NCBI RefSeq assembly: GCF_002105155.1
Contig: NW_019028995.1
Span: 682,001 to 746,000, forward strand
Length of the DNA stretch: 64,000 nt
DNA from: Lobosporangium transversale
Lineage: Eukaryota; Mortierellomycota; Mortierellomycetes; Mortierellales; Mortierellaceae
Direction of reading: 5' to 3'
The translations under genes and the position numbers were made by a program. Positions 37,360 through 48,455 of the stretch are shown here, in pieces. Each line of letters starts with the position of its first letter. The stretch's first letter is position 1. Below the pieces are notes generated by a model. It searched no databases. It worked only from the letters and a program-made list of their open reading frames with translations, and was not told where the DNA came from.

Positions 37360-40242
37360 ATGATACCCAGTCCACAGATGCAACCACAGCGGCCTCGGTT
37401 ACCAGTATCAACTTCAAGTGGCACAGGTAGCAGCTCTGCAAACAATGCTAATATTGGGACTGTGGGCAATTCACCAGCATCCAGTACGACGCCTGTTCCG
37501 TTTTACAACGTTCATCAGCCATCCGCACGGTCACCACTCAGTCAGGAAACAACGCCTTTTGGACTCTTTCGACATAAAAACTTGTCTACTTCTGCTCTCC
37601 CAACAACTCAAAGTCCAGCATCGTCATCATCAAACCTGGCTTTAGCCCCAGTCACCTCCGCTTCAACCACCAGTTATTCTCCCAACTCATCCTATACCAA
37701 CCTTGCAGACTCTTACAACGCTAGCCAAAAGAACATAGATCCAACGTCCCGTCAAAATGCTACTTATTCGCCGTCAACTCCACTCCCACCTCCTTTACAG
37801 CTGCATGCCAAAATGAACAACACTAGTTCAAGTCCAAAGATCAATGGAAGGCCATCCTCTTTTCAATATGTAGCTCAGTACTATGCCTGGTGGGACTACA
37901 TTGCACGAGAGCATGATGAACTTTCGTTCAAAAAGGGTGATATTCTGTTAGTTAGCCGTGAATTCGATGATCTATGGTGTTTAGGCTCAGTCATGAGGCC
38001 TGATAAACGGACAAGCGCACGGCATGGTTTCTTTCCTTTACAGTATTGCTCTTTAGAAAGTCAATGTTATGTCCCTGCTACCAGAGTGGCTGCTCGTTCA
38101 GGAACAATACCAGGAACAGAACCAGGTGGCCGATTAAGCATCGTCCATCCTTTCAATGCCACAGCTCAGGATGAATTGACGCTTCGACCAGGAAATCAAG
38201 TGCGACTCATTCATGTCTTTGATGACGGCTGGGTCCTCGGGGAGCAGATCGATCATGCAGGAGTTGTCATTGCAGTGGGTGCGTTCCCAGCTTCCGTTGC
38301 TAAGCCTGTCACTGCCATTGTCTTGGAGTCTTTGGCCGCAGCATCAGGAGGGGCAACATTAGCAGGAGCTGTTGCTGCTTCAGTTTCTTCTCCGTCAAAA
38401 CAGAGGCATGGAAGCTCCCCTCTTGTTCCAACGGCACAAGACATTGGTCTCATTAAACTTTCTCGACAACGAGAAGAAAGTAACGGCAGCACGGGCCCTT
38501 ATAACGCTTTGTATAGTCACCAAAACTCAAGTGGTCATCTTTTACAGTACCATACCAATGGCAGCAGTATAAATAGTTCAACTTCCACCATCAAACTACC
38601 AGGGTCACCCACATCTTCGCCTTTTGCTCCTGGACAAAGCCATCGAGCATCGCCCCCCATCATTTCAGCGAGATCACCACTCTCAGGAACAGAATCTTCA
38701 CGCACTAATCCCCACCCTAATCGTACTAGTATTCAGAGCTTAAATGATGGAAAGCGGAATGGAAACAACAACAATAGCAGTAATAGCAACAACAATAATG
38801 GAGCAACGTCACCTACAGTGACGGAAGAACAAGTCATACGGGCTCTTCAGGATAGGCCAGCCCAGGATGCAATTCTTCAGTTATATTTAGCTCAGAAGGG
38901 CGATCCTAATATTGTGGATGCAAACGGAAACTCGTTGTTGCACCTGGCGATCATTGCACACTCACAAGCCAGTCTTGTTTTTCTACTGAATGCACCAGAT
39001 ATTCGTCTAGAACATGGATCTCCTATCAGTCCACTTTATACGGCGGTGCGCTTCCGCTCATGGAAGGCAGCGCAGCAGCTGCTTATTCAGGGAGCAGATC
39101 CGAATGTGCACGATGAACGCGGCCTATCGGTTTTGCACGTTGTGTTGCTGTTCATGACCAAAGGTGATACATTAGCAGAAGAAGTTGTTCATCTCTTGTG
39201 TGAGAATAAGGCAGATGTCAATTGTGTCGCAAATGACAAAAGAGTTATACCGCTATCGATCGCAGTCGAACGCGAACTTTGGGCAGAGGTTGAAATTTTG
39301 ATGGCTTATGGAGCAAATCCCCACTTGATTTGGGGCAGAGATCGGCGACAGAGCATAGGATTAGGACAGATGGATGGAGTTGGAGCCATTACGAATGGCA
39401 ACACCAATAACAACGCGCTCACAGCTCTAGCCACTACGACTAGCTATTTCAACGATCCTTTATGGGAAGCAGTGAATGATGATAAAGTCCATTTGGTTAG
39501 ACTACTACTCAAATTCTATTATGCCCCAACTAGCTTTGCAGCAACAGCAGCAGCAACATCATCTTCACCGTCGCCTTCTCCATCTTCAACACAGTCTTCG
39601 CAGTCTTTTTTCGGGCCTCAACACTCATTTCTGCATCATTCATCTGCATCGTCTTTTACTACCAACAATGGCAGTAGTACCAACATCAATATCCCTAATA
39701 TACCACATGGAGCATCTGTGCCTATGCCGTTTGCAGGAAATGGCGTAGGTGGTCCTGGAACACCACCATCAATCCCTTCACCGTCCTCAGCTCAATCTTC
39801 CCCGGGGTCAGCAGCCTTGGTTGGATACATGAGCCAACGTGCCAATGCAGCAGACAGTGTAGGGTCTCCAAAGTTGGCAACACTCCCAGGTGGCAGTGGT
39901 CATGTGGGCTCGTTCACCAATGCCAGTGCTAATCCTAATATGGTGGGAGGCTCAAACCCAATCTATGTGATTACACCCAAGGTATTACTTCAAGCATTGA
40001 CATTAGCGAAGGACCTGGGCCACAATGACTGTCTACAGGTGTTATCTCGACCTGAAGTAACGTTGAAAGAAGGAACCCTGTATGGTACAGGCAGCTATGG
40101 ATACAACCAACTTCACAGCCAGAGTTTCTATGGCCCGTTCCATAATGGCCCTGGACACGGGTCAGGAGGCGCGAATGGCAATCATGGTGGAGGCAAGGAG
40201 CACCGTAATCTGATTCAAAAGCTTACGAGTCTATTCAAGTAA
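37360..40242 (+). CDS. SH3-ankyrin repeat scaffold protein
   Basis: A single-exon gene of 960 residues. After a Ser/Pro/Asn-rich N-terminus come two SH3-like domains: residues ~168-235 (WWDYIAREHDELSFKKGDIL... DLWCLGSV) and ~258-320 (HPFNATAQDELTLRPGNQV... DDGWVLGEQ). A disordered linker follows, then ankyrin repeats at ~487-665 (GNSLLHLAI, GADPNVHDERGLSVLH, GANPH) and one more unit near 705 (DPLWEAVNDDKVHLVRLLL). The basic C-terminus HRNLIQKLTSLFK could bind membrane. SH3 plus ankyrin proteins usually assemble actin or signalling complexes; no specific orthologue is recognised. Low-complexity runs include Ser, Asn and Ala. Confidence 0.8.
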   Translation: MIPSPQMQPQRPRLPVSTSSGTGSSSANNANIGTVGNSPASSTTPVPFYNVHQPSARSPLSQETTPFGLFRHKNLSTSALPTTQSPASSSSNLALAPVTSASTTSYSPNSSYTNLADSYNASQKNIDPTSRQNATYSPSTPLPPPLQLHAKMNNTSSSPKINGRPSSFQYVAQYYAWWDYIAREHDELSFKKGDILLVSREFDDLWCLGSVMRPDKRTSARHGFFPLQYCSLESQCYVPATRVAARSGTIPGTEPGGRLSIVHPFNATAQDELTLRPGNQVRLIHVFDDGWVLGEQIDHAGVVIAVGAFPASVAKPVTAIVLESLAAASGGATLAGAVAASVSSPSKQRHGSSPLVPTAQDIGLIKLSRQREESNGSTGPYNALYSHQNSSGHLLQYHTNGSSINSSTSTIKLPGSPTSSPFAPGQSHRASPPIISARSPLSGTESSRTNPHPNRTSIQSLNDGKRNGNNNNSSNSNNNNGATSPTVTEEQVIRALQDRPAQDAILQLYLAQKGDPNIVDANGNSLLHLAIIAHSQASLVFLLNAPDIRLEHGSPISPLYTAVRFRSWKAAQQLLIQGADPNVHDERGLSVLHVVLLFMTKGDTLAEEVVHLLCENKADVNCVANDKRVIPLSIAVERELWAEVEILMAYGANPHLIWGRDRRQSIGLGQMDGVGAITNGNTNNNALTALATTTSYFNDPLWEAVNDDKVHLVRLLLKFYYAPTSFAATAAATSSSPSPSPSSTQSSQSFFGPQHSFLHHSSASSFTTNNGSSTNINIPNIPHGASVPMPFAGNGVGGPGTPPSIPSPSSAQSSPGSAALVGYMSQRANAADSVGSPKLATLPGGSGHVGSFTNASANPNMVGGSNPIYVITPKVLLQALTLAKDLGHNDCLQVLSRPEVTLKEGTLYGTGSYGYNQLHSQSFYGPFHNGPGHGSGGANGNHGGGKEHRNLIQKLTSLFK

Positions 40243-40582
40243 TCTGTTTACCTTCCAACCACTATTCTTATTCTCATTCTTTTTTCTTTTTTTTTTTTTC
40301 CTCTTTTACTTAATTTCATATACCTTGACTTTTTTTTTTTTTTTTTTTTTTTTTCCCTTCTTCTTCTTCTCTTGTCACCTAATGCTTTCTATTCACATAT
40401 GCCTTATTTCTTTTCGTCCGTTATTATTATTATTTTGATTCTACGTTATCCAAGTGCAAAACAACAAATCTGTATTTATAAACCCTGCCCTTGTTATTCT
40501 ATTTCGTAATAGTATTTATTATGATGATCAATGATAAAGAAAAAAAGAAAAAAAAAAAAGTAATATTTAAAAAGACTGAAAC
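40243..40582. other. Convergent 3' intergenic stretch
   Basis: 340 bp between the stops of the SH3-ankyrin gene and the zinc transporter. Poly-T runs occur at about 40290-40299 and 40330-40354. No coding evidence. Confidence 0.5.
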
Positions 40583-42655
40583 TCAAGACCATCGAGTAGA
40601 CTCTGTACGTAGGGGTGTTTCCTGTTCCATTTCTGTTTCACTCTCATCATCGCCATTGTCGAGCTTGTGACGATTGTTGCGATATTGACTTAGAGGTGTC
40701 CCTGCACGTGTAGTTTCGTGTGAAAAGACATGTGAGTGCGTATAAAGATGCTTGTTTTCTGAATCACCAGGATGAGTAAAGGGGTTGTTGTTATTGTTAT
40801 TATCCTCATCCTCATCTTCGATTGAAAAAATAATATCATGGTCATGCTTTGCCGGCAAATTAGTCGTTGAATGAGCACTGCCACTACTATTGTCACCATT
40901 ATGAATGCCAGTAGCAGTGGCAGTGACAGTACCGTGTTTCGCAAGCGATGATGATGAGGCCCTCTGTGTGTACAATGCTACTTGGATAGTACATTTCTTA
41001 ATCCCATATCGTTTCTTGATCATCCTCCGTACAGTAGTGACAATAGCAGCAGCTTTTCGTAGGTCCTTGATCTCTGGTTGTAAATAAATTTCACCAGCAA
41101 GAGCAGCCTGTCCAATAGTCAAGGACCATACATATAACGTCTTGACTTCCAAAACTCCAGGAACATCACAGATGGCCTCTTTGATCTCTTCAGAATCCAT
41201 GCCTCGGGGTACACTCTCCATCAAAATAGAGACTGATCGCTTAAAGACACCCAAAGTGGTTCCGATCACGAGGATTGAGAAGACAAATGTACAGATCGGA
41301 TCCAGATAGGTCCAATCTGGAAAGAAGGTGATGAAAAGCGATGAGATAAGGACGCCAATGGATGATAAAAGATCACCCAAGACATGGAGTGTTGCTGCAG
41401 TGATATTTAGATTGACGTGGTGATGATGATTGGAGTGGCCGTGGTCGTGGCTATGGCTATGGCTGTGATCATGATCATGCTCATGATGTGAGTGTGATTT
41501 GTGAGTGAGGGGATCCAAATCATGATCGTGCTCTCCTACAGCTTGAAGAGGTACATGCCCTTGATGTGTATGGCTATGTCCAAATCCATGCGAGTGTCCA
41601 TGCTCATGATCGTCTCCATGGTGATGGTGATGTCCGCCTAATACGAACATCAAACTATAAGCGCAAAAAAAAAAAAAAAAAAAAAAAAAACAATATTAAT
41701 CAGTATTTTTTTTCCTTTCTATCATTCATCCATGTTGTAAGGAAGGACAAATGAGGGAATGGTGGTTTACATGATGTTCACAAAGACGCCTAAGCCTGCA
41801 ATAATAGCCATGGTCTTGCCATTAATATTAATTGGGTTCCTGATTCGATCGTATGCTTCAACAACCAGCGCTAATGTCAAGCCCCAGATCAAGAAGATGG
41901 AGAAAAGTGCACCTAATACTTCTGCTCGATGATATCCAAATGTATGTACAGCAGTTGAGGGACGGTGAGAGAGATAGATGGCTGCCAATGAGATCGCAAA
42001 TGATACAATGTCTATTATGATGATAGGTGATTAAAAAGAAGATAAAATAGAAAGAAGTTTATTAGTATGCATTGTCCACCTTAAAAAAAATTGCTGGATT
42101 TTTTTTTTCTTTTTTTTTCTTACCAGATAAGAGATGGAAAGAATCACTAAGAAGAGCTAATGAATCTGACCACAATGCACCCAAGAGCTCAATGATGAAA
42201 AAAGTACCGCACAGGGCAACTGCAATTTTAAGACGTCTTTGGTCCCTTTCTGTTTTCTTTTGCAATTGTAATAATGAAGGTTCATCCTCTTCATCCGTAT
42301 CGTGAAAAAAAGCAGCATCATCTTGGTGGTGATGATGATGGTGATGATCCTCTGTTGACATTGATGATTTTCCTATATCCTTATGTACATGTGAGTGTGA
42401 AGTATGGCTGCGAAGGTGGCTATGATGATGGTGGTGGTGTTCCAAGCGTTCATCCTCAGGTCCTGAAGATGTTGACATGATAGAATCATTTACAGTTGAT
42501 CCAGATAACTTTGAAAACTTTACAATATCATCCTCCTGATGTTGTGAATCGTGCTGTGCTGAAGAAACCTTGGTGCGACCAATACTGGTGTTGTCGTGGT
42601 CCATCAGTGGTAACAACGGCTCATCATCTTCATGAGCCATGGCATGGTTCACCAT
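40583..42655 (-). CDS. CDF-family zinc transporter (Zrc1/Cot1/ZnT1-like)
   Basis: Three exons (42655-42124, 42011-41771, 41654-40583) encode 614 residues. Membrane segments start at ALCGTFFIIELLGALW. The metal site HxxxD of TM2 is split by intron 1 (DSFH-LLS|D). TM3-TM4 contain FGYHRAEVLGALF, and TM5-TM6 (VNLNITAATLHVLGDLLSSIGVLI) carry the second HxxxD. His-rich regions lie in the N-terminus (HHHHHH runs) and in the TM4-TM5 loop (HGHSHGFGHSHTH), typical of vacuolar or plasma-membrane zinc exporters. A cytosolic C-terminal domain follows (PGVLEVKTLYVWSLT). Likely role: moving cytosolic zinc into the vacuole or out of the cell in exchange for protons. Confidence 0.9.
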
Positions 42656-44956
42656 CTAGTAAGTAGAGAGAAGGGGGAAGGAAGGGAAAGGAAGGAGGGA
42701 AGAGAAGGAGGGGAGTTTGAAGATCAAAACTATTTTTAAAAAAAAAAAAAAAAATTCTTCTTTTGGAGAGTTCAAGAATAAGATGACTAGTCAAATAAGC
42801 AATGAATGAAAAGTTTTTATTGTAAGAAAAAAAAAAAAAAAAAAAAAAAAAAAAGGAGAGTGGAGAGGGTAAAAGGTATAGGAATGAGAATGAAGGAAAG
42901 AGGATGATCCGATGGAGAATGAAGGAAAAAAAAAGAGAACAAAAAGAAGAAGAGCAGAGAACAGAAAGATGCTGATGGTGCATCGGGAAGGGAGAAGGAC
43001 CCCTTTCAATTGCTCACAAAAGTAAAAATACACAGTACGCATAAAATAAAAAAATAAAAAGACAAACCACCCTTTTTCAAGTAAACACATGCACATGGCA
43101 TTTGGGTTACAAGAATAGAAACAATGCGCCATTCGCCACTAGAGACGTAGAGACGATTTGTTCAGACGCAGGTGACCACTCAGGGCCTTGACATGAACTT
43201 CTGCTGAATTAAACACAAAGTTAAAATGCCCGTGCACAAACAGACAAACATGTACATGGCACTACTGGTTTGTGTTGATGATCCCCATGTTCTCTCTCTC
43301 TGCTACCATCACCGCCATCGATTTTTTTTTTTTTCTTCTTCCAGGACTTTTTTCAGTTCTTCATTATATTCGTTAGATATATGACCTTGTTTGCTTTATA
43401 AAAGAACAACTTCTTTTTTTTTTTTTTTTTTTTTTTTTATTCAGAATGGTTGCAGTTGTGGCCAGCAGTTACGCGTGTAAACAAAGAAAAAAAAAAATTT
43501 AACCTTCAAAGTGAAAAACTGTGGGAAATGCCAATAGCTTTGTCATACATTGTGATCCATTAGGGAGTGATATTCTACTAGTTGTACAATGGTCAAAACG
43601 GCCTTTTCATATTCATGGGTGGATGCAATTGATGCAATTGATGGGAAAAAAAACAAATTGTTTGTTTACATTTGTTATGGACCCGTTGCATATTCACAAG
43701 CGCAGAATTGGATACTGATGGGATCCCAGGTACAAACCGTGTCATGAGACAAGAGATTCGCCTATTAACAATTACTATAAACTCTTTCCAGTGGAAAAGT
43801 CTATATACATGTTTGTATGTGTTTATATACACTCCACGCTTGATTTTAAGTCAGATTTATCATAAAATCAAGCGTACTCTCTCTCGTGTCTCGACCAACC
43901 CACGTTTGTTTACATCTCTGAACATCAACTTTGCTGGGGTTGATACAGAACTGGCGATATGAACGGGACCGGACCGGAGCCGAGTCCTGGATCCGCGTTC
44001 TAAATCACTCTGTCCTGCCAAAGAGAAATGACAGATGAAGAGGATAGCAGCGCTATTTTTTGTTTTTGATCCTTTATTGGGATGTTAACTGGCGCCCCTC
44101 TCAGCCTTTTTTTTTTCTAAAAAAAATCTGCGACTAGATGCATGTCACTGTAGCGTCTCTAAAACGAAGGCATGTTGCATTTGCGATCACCCAGGATACA
44201 ACCAAAGTACATGTCCAAGCAATAAAGGAAGAGCTCCATATTCAATATTTCGGTTTTGTCAACGTAGCAGGAACCTTGATGACCTTGGCGAAAGCGAACG
44301 ACCTGCGCGAAGGCAAAGGTAATCTACCCTTTGGTCACAGTTTATATAGACACAATGCCTTTTGGTTTTCGGTTATTCTATCGCCTCTTCAACTTCACGT
44401 CCACTACAGCGGGTTTTAAACCTACCTATCTGTTGGTCCTCCATCCAATGCTGTGGTTGCCAAATAATCTTCTTCTTTCATGTAGTTTACTTTGTCTTTA
44501 TTTCTAAATTTTATTCTATTTTTTGGCAGTAGTAAAATAACCGAGGCTTTAATCATTTTCATATATTTACTATCCAAGTATTTGTGTGGCATTCTGTTAT
44601 CGTTTGCTGTTGCAGTCAAAGTTTTATCCATGTTTATATCACGAGGAAAGAGCCGACCATTTAAACTAATAGTTTTTAAGGAAGAGAGCTGAAGGGATTT
44701 TGAAGGGCTACAGAATCATGATGCATTAAATTCATGGTTAGAAGGCTCTAAAGGTTTGAGTCGGTTCCCAACCCTACTTGAAGGGTATAATAATATATCG
44801 AGGGATGAGAAAAGGGATGAGAAAGCCAGTAGGAAGAGATTGAGAGTGATCCTTGGCTTATTCGGGTATAAATATGTACCCCCATGGGCTTCTTTTTCTT
44901 TTTTTATTGTTATCATCCAAGTTCACCTCCATCGGATTTCTAAACTGCCCTAGTAC
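42656..44956. other. 2.3-kb region without a supported gene
   Basis: It begins with poly-A/T runs upstream of the zinc transporter (42739-42755, 42825-42854). Later parts (44000-44950) look like decayed coding or repeat DNA. A 93-codon frame at 44138-44419 has no recognisable domain. The word TTTTTGATCCTTTAT occurs both near 44065 and near 45412, suggesting an old duplication. Confidence 0.4.
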
Positions 44957-45358
44957 TTGAAAACAATGAAAGTCATAAAGCTCTGCTCTACCAACATCAA
45001 GGCTTGCAACTGGACTCTCCTCAAGTATGCCATCCCAATGGCTGCTATTGCTACAGCTGTCCTGGCTACAGAAGCAACCCGACCTCTCGCCACTGTAGCG
45101 GCAGGGACTGACGCTCATCTAGAACCAAAAGGCGAATTCACTCACCACTTTCTATGTCCCGCATCGAGTGGATTCTTCAGAAACCCAAGGGACTGTCGTA
45201 CCTATTGTAAGTGCTTTTGAGGCATTCCATACCTGAAATTGTGCCCTAATAACCTTCATTGGAACGATAACATTAAGCGATGCGACTATCCAGAACATGC
45301 TGGATGCCACTTCCACCCTGGTCATCAAAGCCACAAGGCCACACAGACTACCAAATAA
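44957..45358 (+). pseudogene. CBM14 chitin-binding secreted protein, interrupted by TGA
   Basis: The frame encodes an N-terminal hydrophobic stretch (YAIPMAAIATAVLA) suited to a secretion signal or anchor. A peritrophin-A/CBM14 pattern of six cysteines follows: HFLC, RDC, YCKC, LKLC, IKRC and HAGC. An in-frame TGA at 45218-45220 lies between the KCF and GIPYLKLC motifs, at a position where TGG (Trp) would fit. Past it, the frame stays open to TAA at 45356-45358 (~133 codons). CBM14 proteins bind chitin; fungal examples include effectors that shield walls from chitinases. Options are a recent nonsense mutation, readthrough or a sequencing error. The 15-nt GTAAGT...GAG across the stop is too short for an intron. 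Confidence 0.65.
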
Positions 45359-45928
45359 ACATCAGCATAACAGGGGTAAAATGGCTTATAGCAGCCAAGT
45401 GTTCATTACTTTTTGATCCTTTATCGCTCTGCCCCATCATCCATACAAGTGCAGAATTCTAGTACTAAGTACAAAGGCTTTGGATAGACAAATAGGTAAA
45501 TAGAAGAGTGTGAGAATAAAATATGGGCCCATACACTACATGCATGCGGTGTTTTTTTGTTTCTAGGTAAATGGATATTACCAAGTATCTATGTCTGTCT
45601 TCCTTAGAAACGATATGGGTCCTTCTGTAGTCCCATGTTGTAAGTTTATGGCGTGGTTATGTAGTGCATTATTGCCACTAGCTTCTACTGCTCGTTTAAT
45701 CAAATAATTTTGTCCGCATCTTTTGAAATCGACCAGTTCTTTTGAATAACAGGAAGTGATAAATTGATGAATAAAAAAGAAAGAAAAAAAAAAATCGAGA
45801 AAATACTTTGGAAGGAGTTTCTTCATTCGACACAAGGTTGGTCTTCTATTTAGTTGTTTCCGTAGAATATCATCTTTCTATCTTTCTTTTTGTTTATTCT
45901 TCCCTTTTTTTTTTTTTTTTTTTTTTTT
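45359..45928. repeat. Diverged copy of a repeat also found in the large transposon
   Basis: About 45476-45700 aligns by eye, with many differences, to 12262-12480. Matching blocks include GAGAATAA..TGGGCCCATACACTACA and GCATTATTGCCACTAGCTTCTAC. No gene is supported in the interval. Confidence 0.4.
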
Positions 45929-46636
45929 TTATGCAGACTCCTCATGGTGCTTCTCAACCTTTCTCCATCCCTCGACACGTTTCTCCTTGAGAGCATTCAT
46001 GTACAGTTCAACGAGGTGACGGCAGTTTTGGTAGTGGTTAACGCCCTCAGCACGATGACACTTCTTCAATTCCTTTTGAATGATACGGCCCTCCATGGCA
46101 TTGATCCAGGATTCGCGGACAGCAAGAGCGCGCGAGCGGAGAACAGCTATGAAATAATTGTTCATAATATTGTTGTGAGTGATTATTAAATATCCCAAGA
46201 TAGAAAAAGATGTGATATTGTGTTCCATATGATGAATTGCAGCCTTAATCTTGGTCTAAACCTATTCCGAGCTTAAAGCCGGTAATTTGTGGTCCATAGT
46301 GTTGATATTTCGGACCAACGCTAATGCTGACTGATGGTCCTGATTCCATTCTATAAATTTTCATCCCAATTCCTAGTTGGTTATTATTATGTACAATGCA
46401 GTAACATAAAGTGTTCCGAATGTTGATAGGGACGATATTACTGAATGAACTGCGTGTCAACCAATTTGTGGTTTGAAAAAAACATCCTAAATGCCGAAAT
46501 ATCTGTGATCAGGGCGTAGTAAGGAATGAGAAAGATTCTTACCGGCCTTGTCATTAGGGTCAACTTCAGTAAGAGGGACGACATTGTCGAATTTACGGTG
46601 AGTAGGGTACTCCCAGCTGTCAGCAGTGGTGGCCAT
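45929..46636 (-). CDS. NDUFB10: Mitochondrial complex I subunit NDUFB10 (PDSW type)
   Basis: Two exons (46636-46543, 46146-45929) encode 103 residues. The second exon has RESWINAMEGRIIQKELKKC and EGVNHYQNCRHLVELYM, closely matching the plant/fungal PDSW subunit with its paired cysteines for disulfide formation in the intermembrane space. NDUFB10 is an accessory subunit of the distal membrane arm. No N-terminal presequence is evident, as is usual for this subunit. The 396-nt intron is long for this window. It is divergent from DPM2 across 279 bp. Confidence 0.85.
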
Positions 46637-46915
46637 AGTGAAGTATGTGAAGTGTACGTGTTAAAGCTTTTAAAAGTTTGATTGATGAATGTCTTTGACC
46701 ATCCGTAGAGCGGCACAAAAAAACCCGAACACTGGACAGCGGCTCTCTCTGTCTTCTGTGGCTTTTTCTTAGTATGGAAGTAATTTTTTGACACTCATTT
46801 ATGGGACTGTCTCATGAGAGTTCCATTACTTTATTAATGGACCATCTCCATTTCTATTTTTTCATCCATTCCTACTTCGTTTCTTTATTCGATATTACAT
46901 CATCCAACAGTCGCC
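46637..46915. promoter_or_regulatory. Shared promoter, NDUFB10 / DPM2
   Basis: 279 bp between two divergent start codons. Contains C/T-rich and AT-rich parts; no defined motif is claimed. Confidence 0.4.
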
Positions 46916-47413
46916 ATGGTATGCTTCAGGAGGGATAAACGAACATTACAATCATCTCTTGACCACACCCGTAGCTCAGGAAAGCAGGCAGCATTCATTT
47001 AGTTCATTCAGTAACAATATTTTTTTATTTTTTTTTATTGGAACGCGATCTATTTTACACGCTAGGCTAGTGGACAGGATAAAATCGTGGGTGCGTCCCT
47101 CTTGACTTTCAGTACCGTTGTCTTTGTCTATTATACCCTTTGGGCGATTGTCATGGTAAATATTAGAGAAACGATCTGATACCTTTGTATCCTTTATCTA
47201 ATGATTGATCGATCGATTAAATTAACTTTGTTTTTTTTGCAATTTTAGCCTTTTGTCGATGAGACCTACTTCCTTCATGATTATTTCCCTCCACGCGAAT
47301 ATGCAATCCGTATTCCCTGTGTGCTCTTAGTCTTTGGATTGACAGTTGTCTTGACTTTCCTCTCCATGGTTATGATCAAGAGCAAGAAGAAGGTTGAGAA
47401 AAAGGCAGCCTAA
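46916..47413 (+). CDS. DPM2: Dolichol-phosphate mannosyltransferase regulatory subunit Dpm2
   Basis: Three exons (46916-46918, 47078-47155, 47249-47413) encode 81 residues. Exon 1 consists only of the ATG, directly followed by a GTATGC donor. The protein has two hydrophobic segments (LLTFSTVVFVYYTLWAIVM and IPCVLLVFGLTVVLTFLSMVM) flanking PFVDETYFLHDYFPPREYAI, and a Lys-rich tail KKKVEKKAA that could act as an ER retention signal. This matches DPM2, which stabilises the DPM synthase making dolichol-phosphate-mannose for N-glycans, GPI anchors and O-mannosylation. Its partner subunit gene DPM3 lies 393 bp downstream on the other strand. Confidence 0.88.
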
Positions 47414-47806
47414 AGAAAAAAAAAAAAAATCAGAATAAAGATAAAAATGAGAGAGACAAACCACAATTGGAATTGGGCTGTAGCAGCTGCAACTACAACT
47501 CCAACTACAACTACAGCCGCAGTTACAGCCACAGCCTGGATCAGAAGATACATTTGGTTTTTTTTTTTTTTTTTTTCCGGCACACATCCATCAACAAAAA
47601 AATGAAGAAAAAAAGGATCCTTGCCAGATGATTCTGGATCTTATCTGCTTTCATTCACTTTATTTTCTGTATATTTGCGATATAATTTACACTAAAGACA
47701 TTCTTGCCGTTCAGACAAAAAAAAAAATTGGAATGTAAACTTTTTTATTTTTATTTTTTTTTTATTATATGACAGGAAAAAAAGACATTGCATGGTAAAT
47801 GGGAGT

Positions 47807-48311
47807 TCAAATTGTGACGCCTTTGCTCCTCAAATCATTCTGAGCTTGCGAAATTTGCTGTGTTGATAGGAAATTAAGGTGGCGTTAGGGATGGATCTTA
47901 AATTGAAAATTTAAAAAGTGTCATGCTGCCTCTAAAGAAACATACCGTTTGTAGCTCAACATAGGCTTCAGGACAATCACGGAAAGTCAGGACATGATAT
48001 CCAATGTTACCAAGGCTGTAAGCGCCGAAGGTGACCAGCGCCCACCAAGGAAGCTATTTAATACGATACATGGGATTAAAGAAATATTGGTTTATGAATT
48101 TGAGCGCGTCGTATGTTTCATTATTCTAGCCTGCATTGAAAAGAGAAATGATGACAGGGGGGGCTGTCTTTTTTTTTTTTTGTCGTACAACAGGGAGAGT
48201 GAATTCCTGAACGGTCTTGGGCAGGGTAATGGGAAGCCACTGGAATAACAGGGCAAAGTATATAGCCGCGGTGATACCAAAGAAGGTAGCAGCCTCAGTT
48301 GCGCGAGTCAT
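47807..48311 (-). CDS. DPM3: Dolichol-phosphate mannosyltransferase subunit Dpm3
   Basis: Three exons (48311-48189, 48053-47946, 47857-47807) encode 93 residues, matching the usual ~92. Two hydrophobic segments are followed by the conserved soluble end GNIGYHVLTFRDCPEAYVEL and a helical QISQAQNDLRSKGV tail. In animals and several fungi DPM3 tethers the catalytic DPM1 to the ER membrane. The presence of DPM2 and DPM3 implies the three-subunit human-type enzyme rather than the single-chain Saccharomyces enzyme. DPM1 is not in the window. It is divergent from SEN15 with only 144 bp between start codons. Confidence 0.88.
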
Positions 48312-48455
48312 GATTTGATGTGATGGTTGAATGTTAAAAAAAAAAAGGGATGTCAATGAACTAAATGAAAGCAAAAGCCAGCAATCCTTGGTTGGTCATG
48401 TGATATAATTTATATAAAATAATTAAAAAGATTCAAATCTTTTTGGCAAAGAATC

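Noticed and set aside
43200-43960. Small ORFs on both strands between the zinc transporter and the CBM14 remnant
   Set aside because: Short, overlapping, no domains, no consistent splice model.
44138-44419. 93-codon plus-strand ORF
   Set aside because: No family resemblance and surrounding DNA looks decayed; not enough to call a gene.
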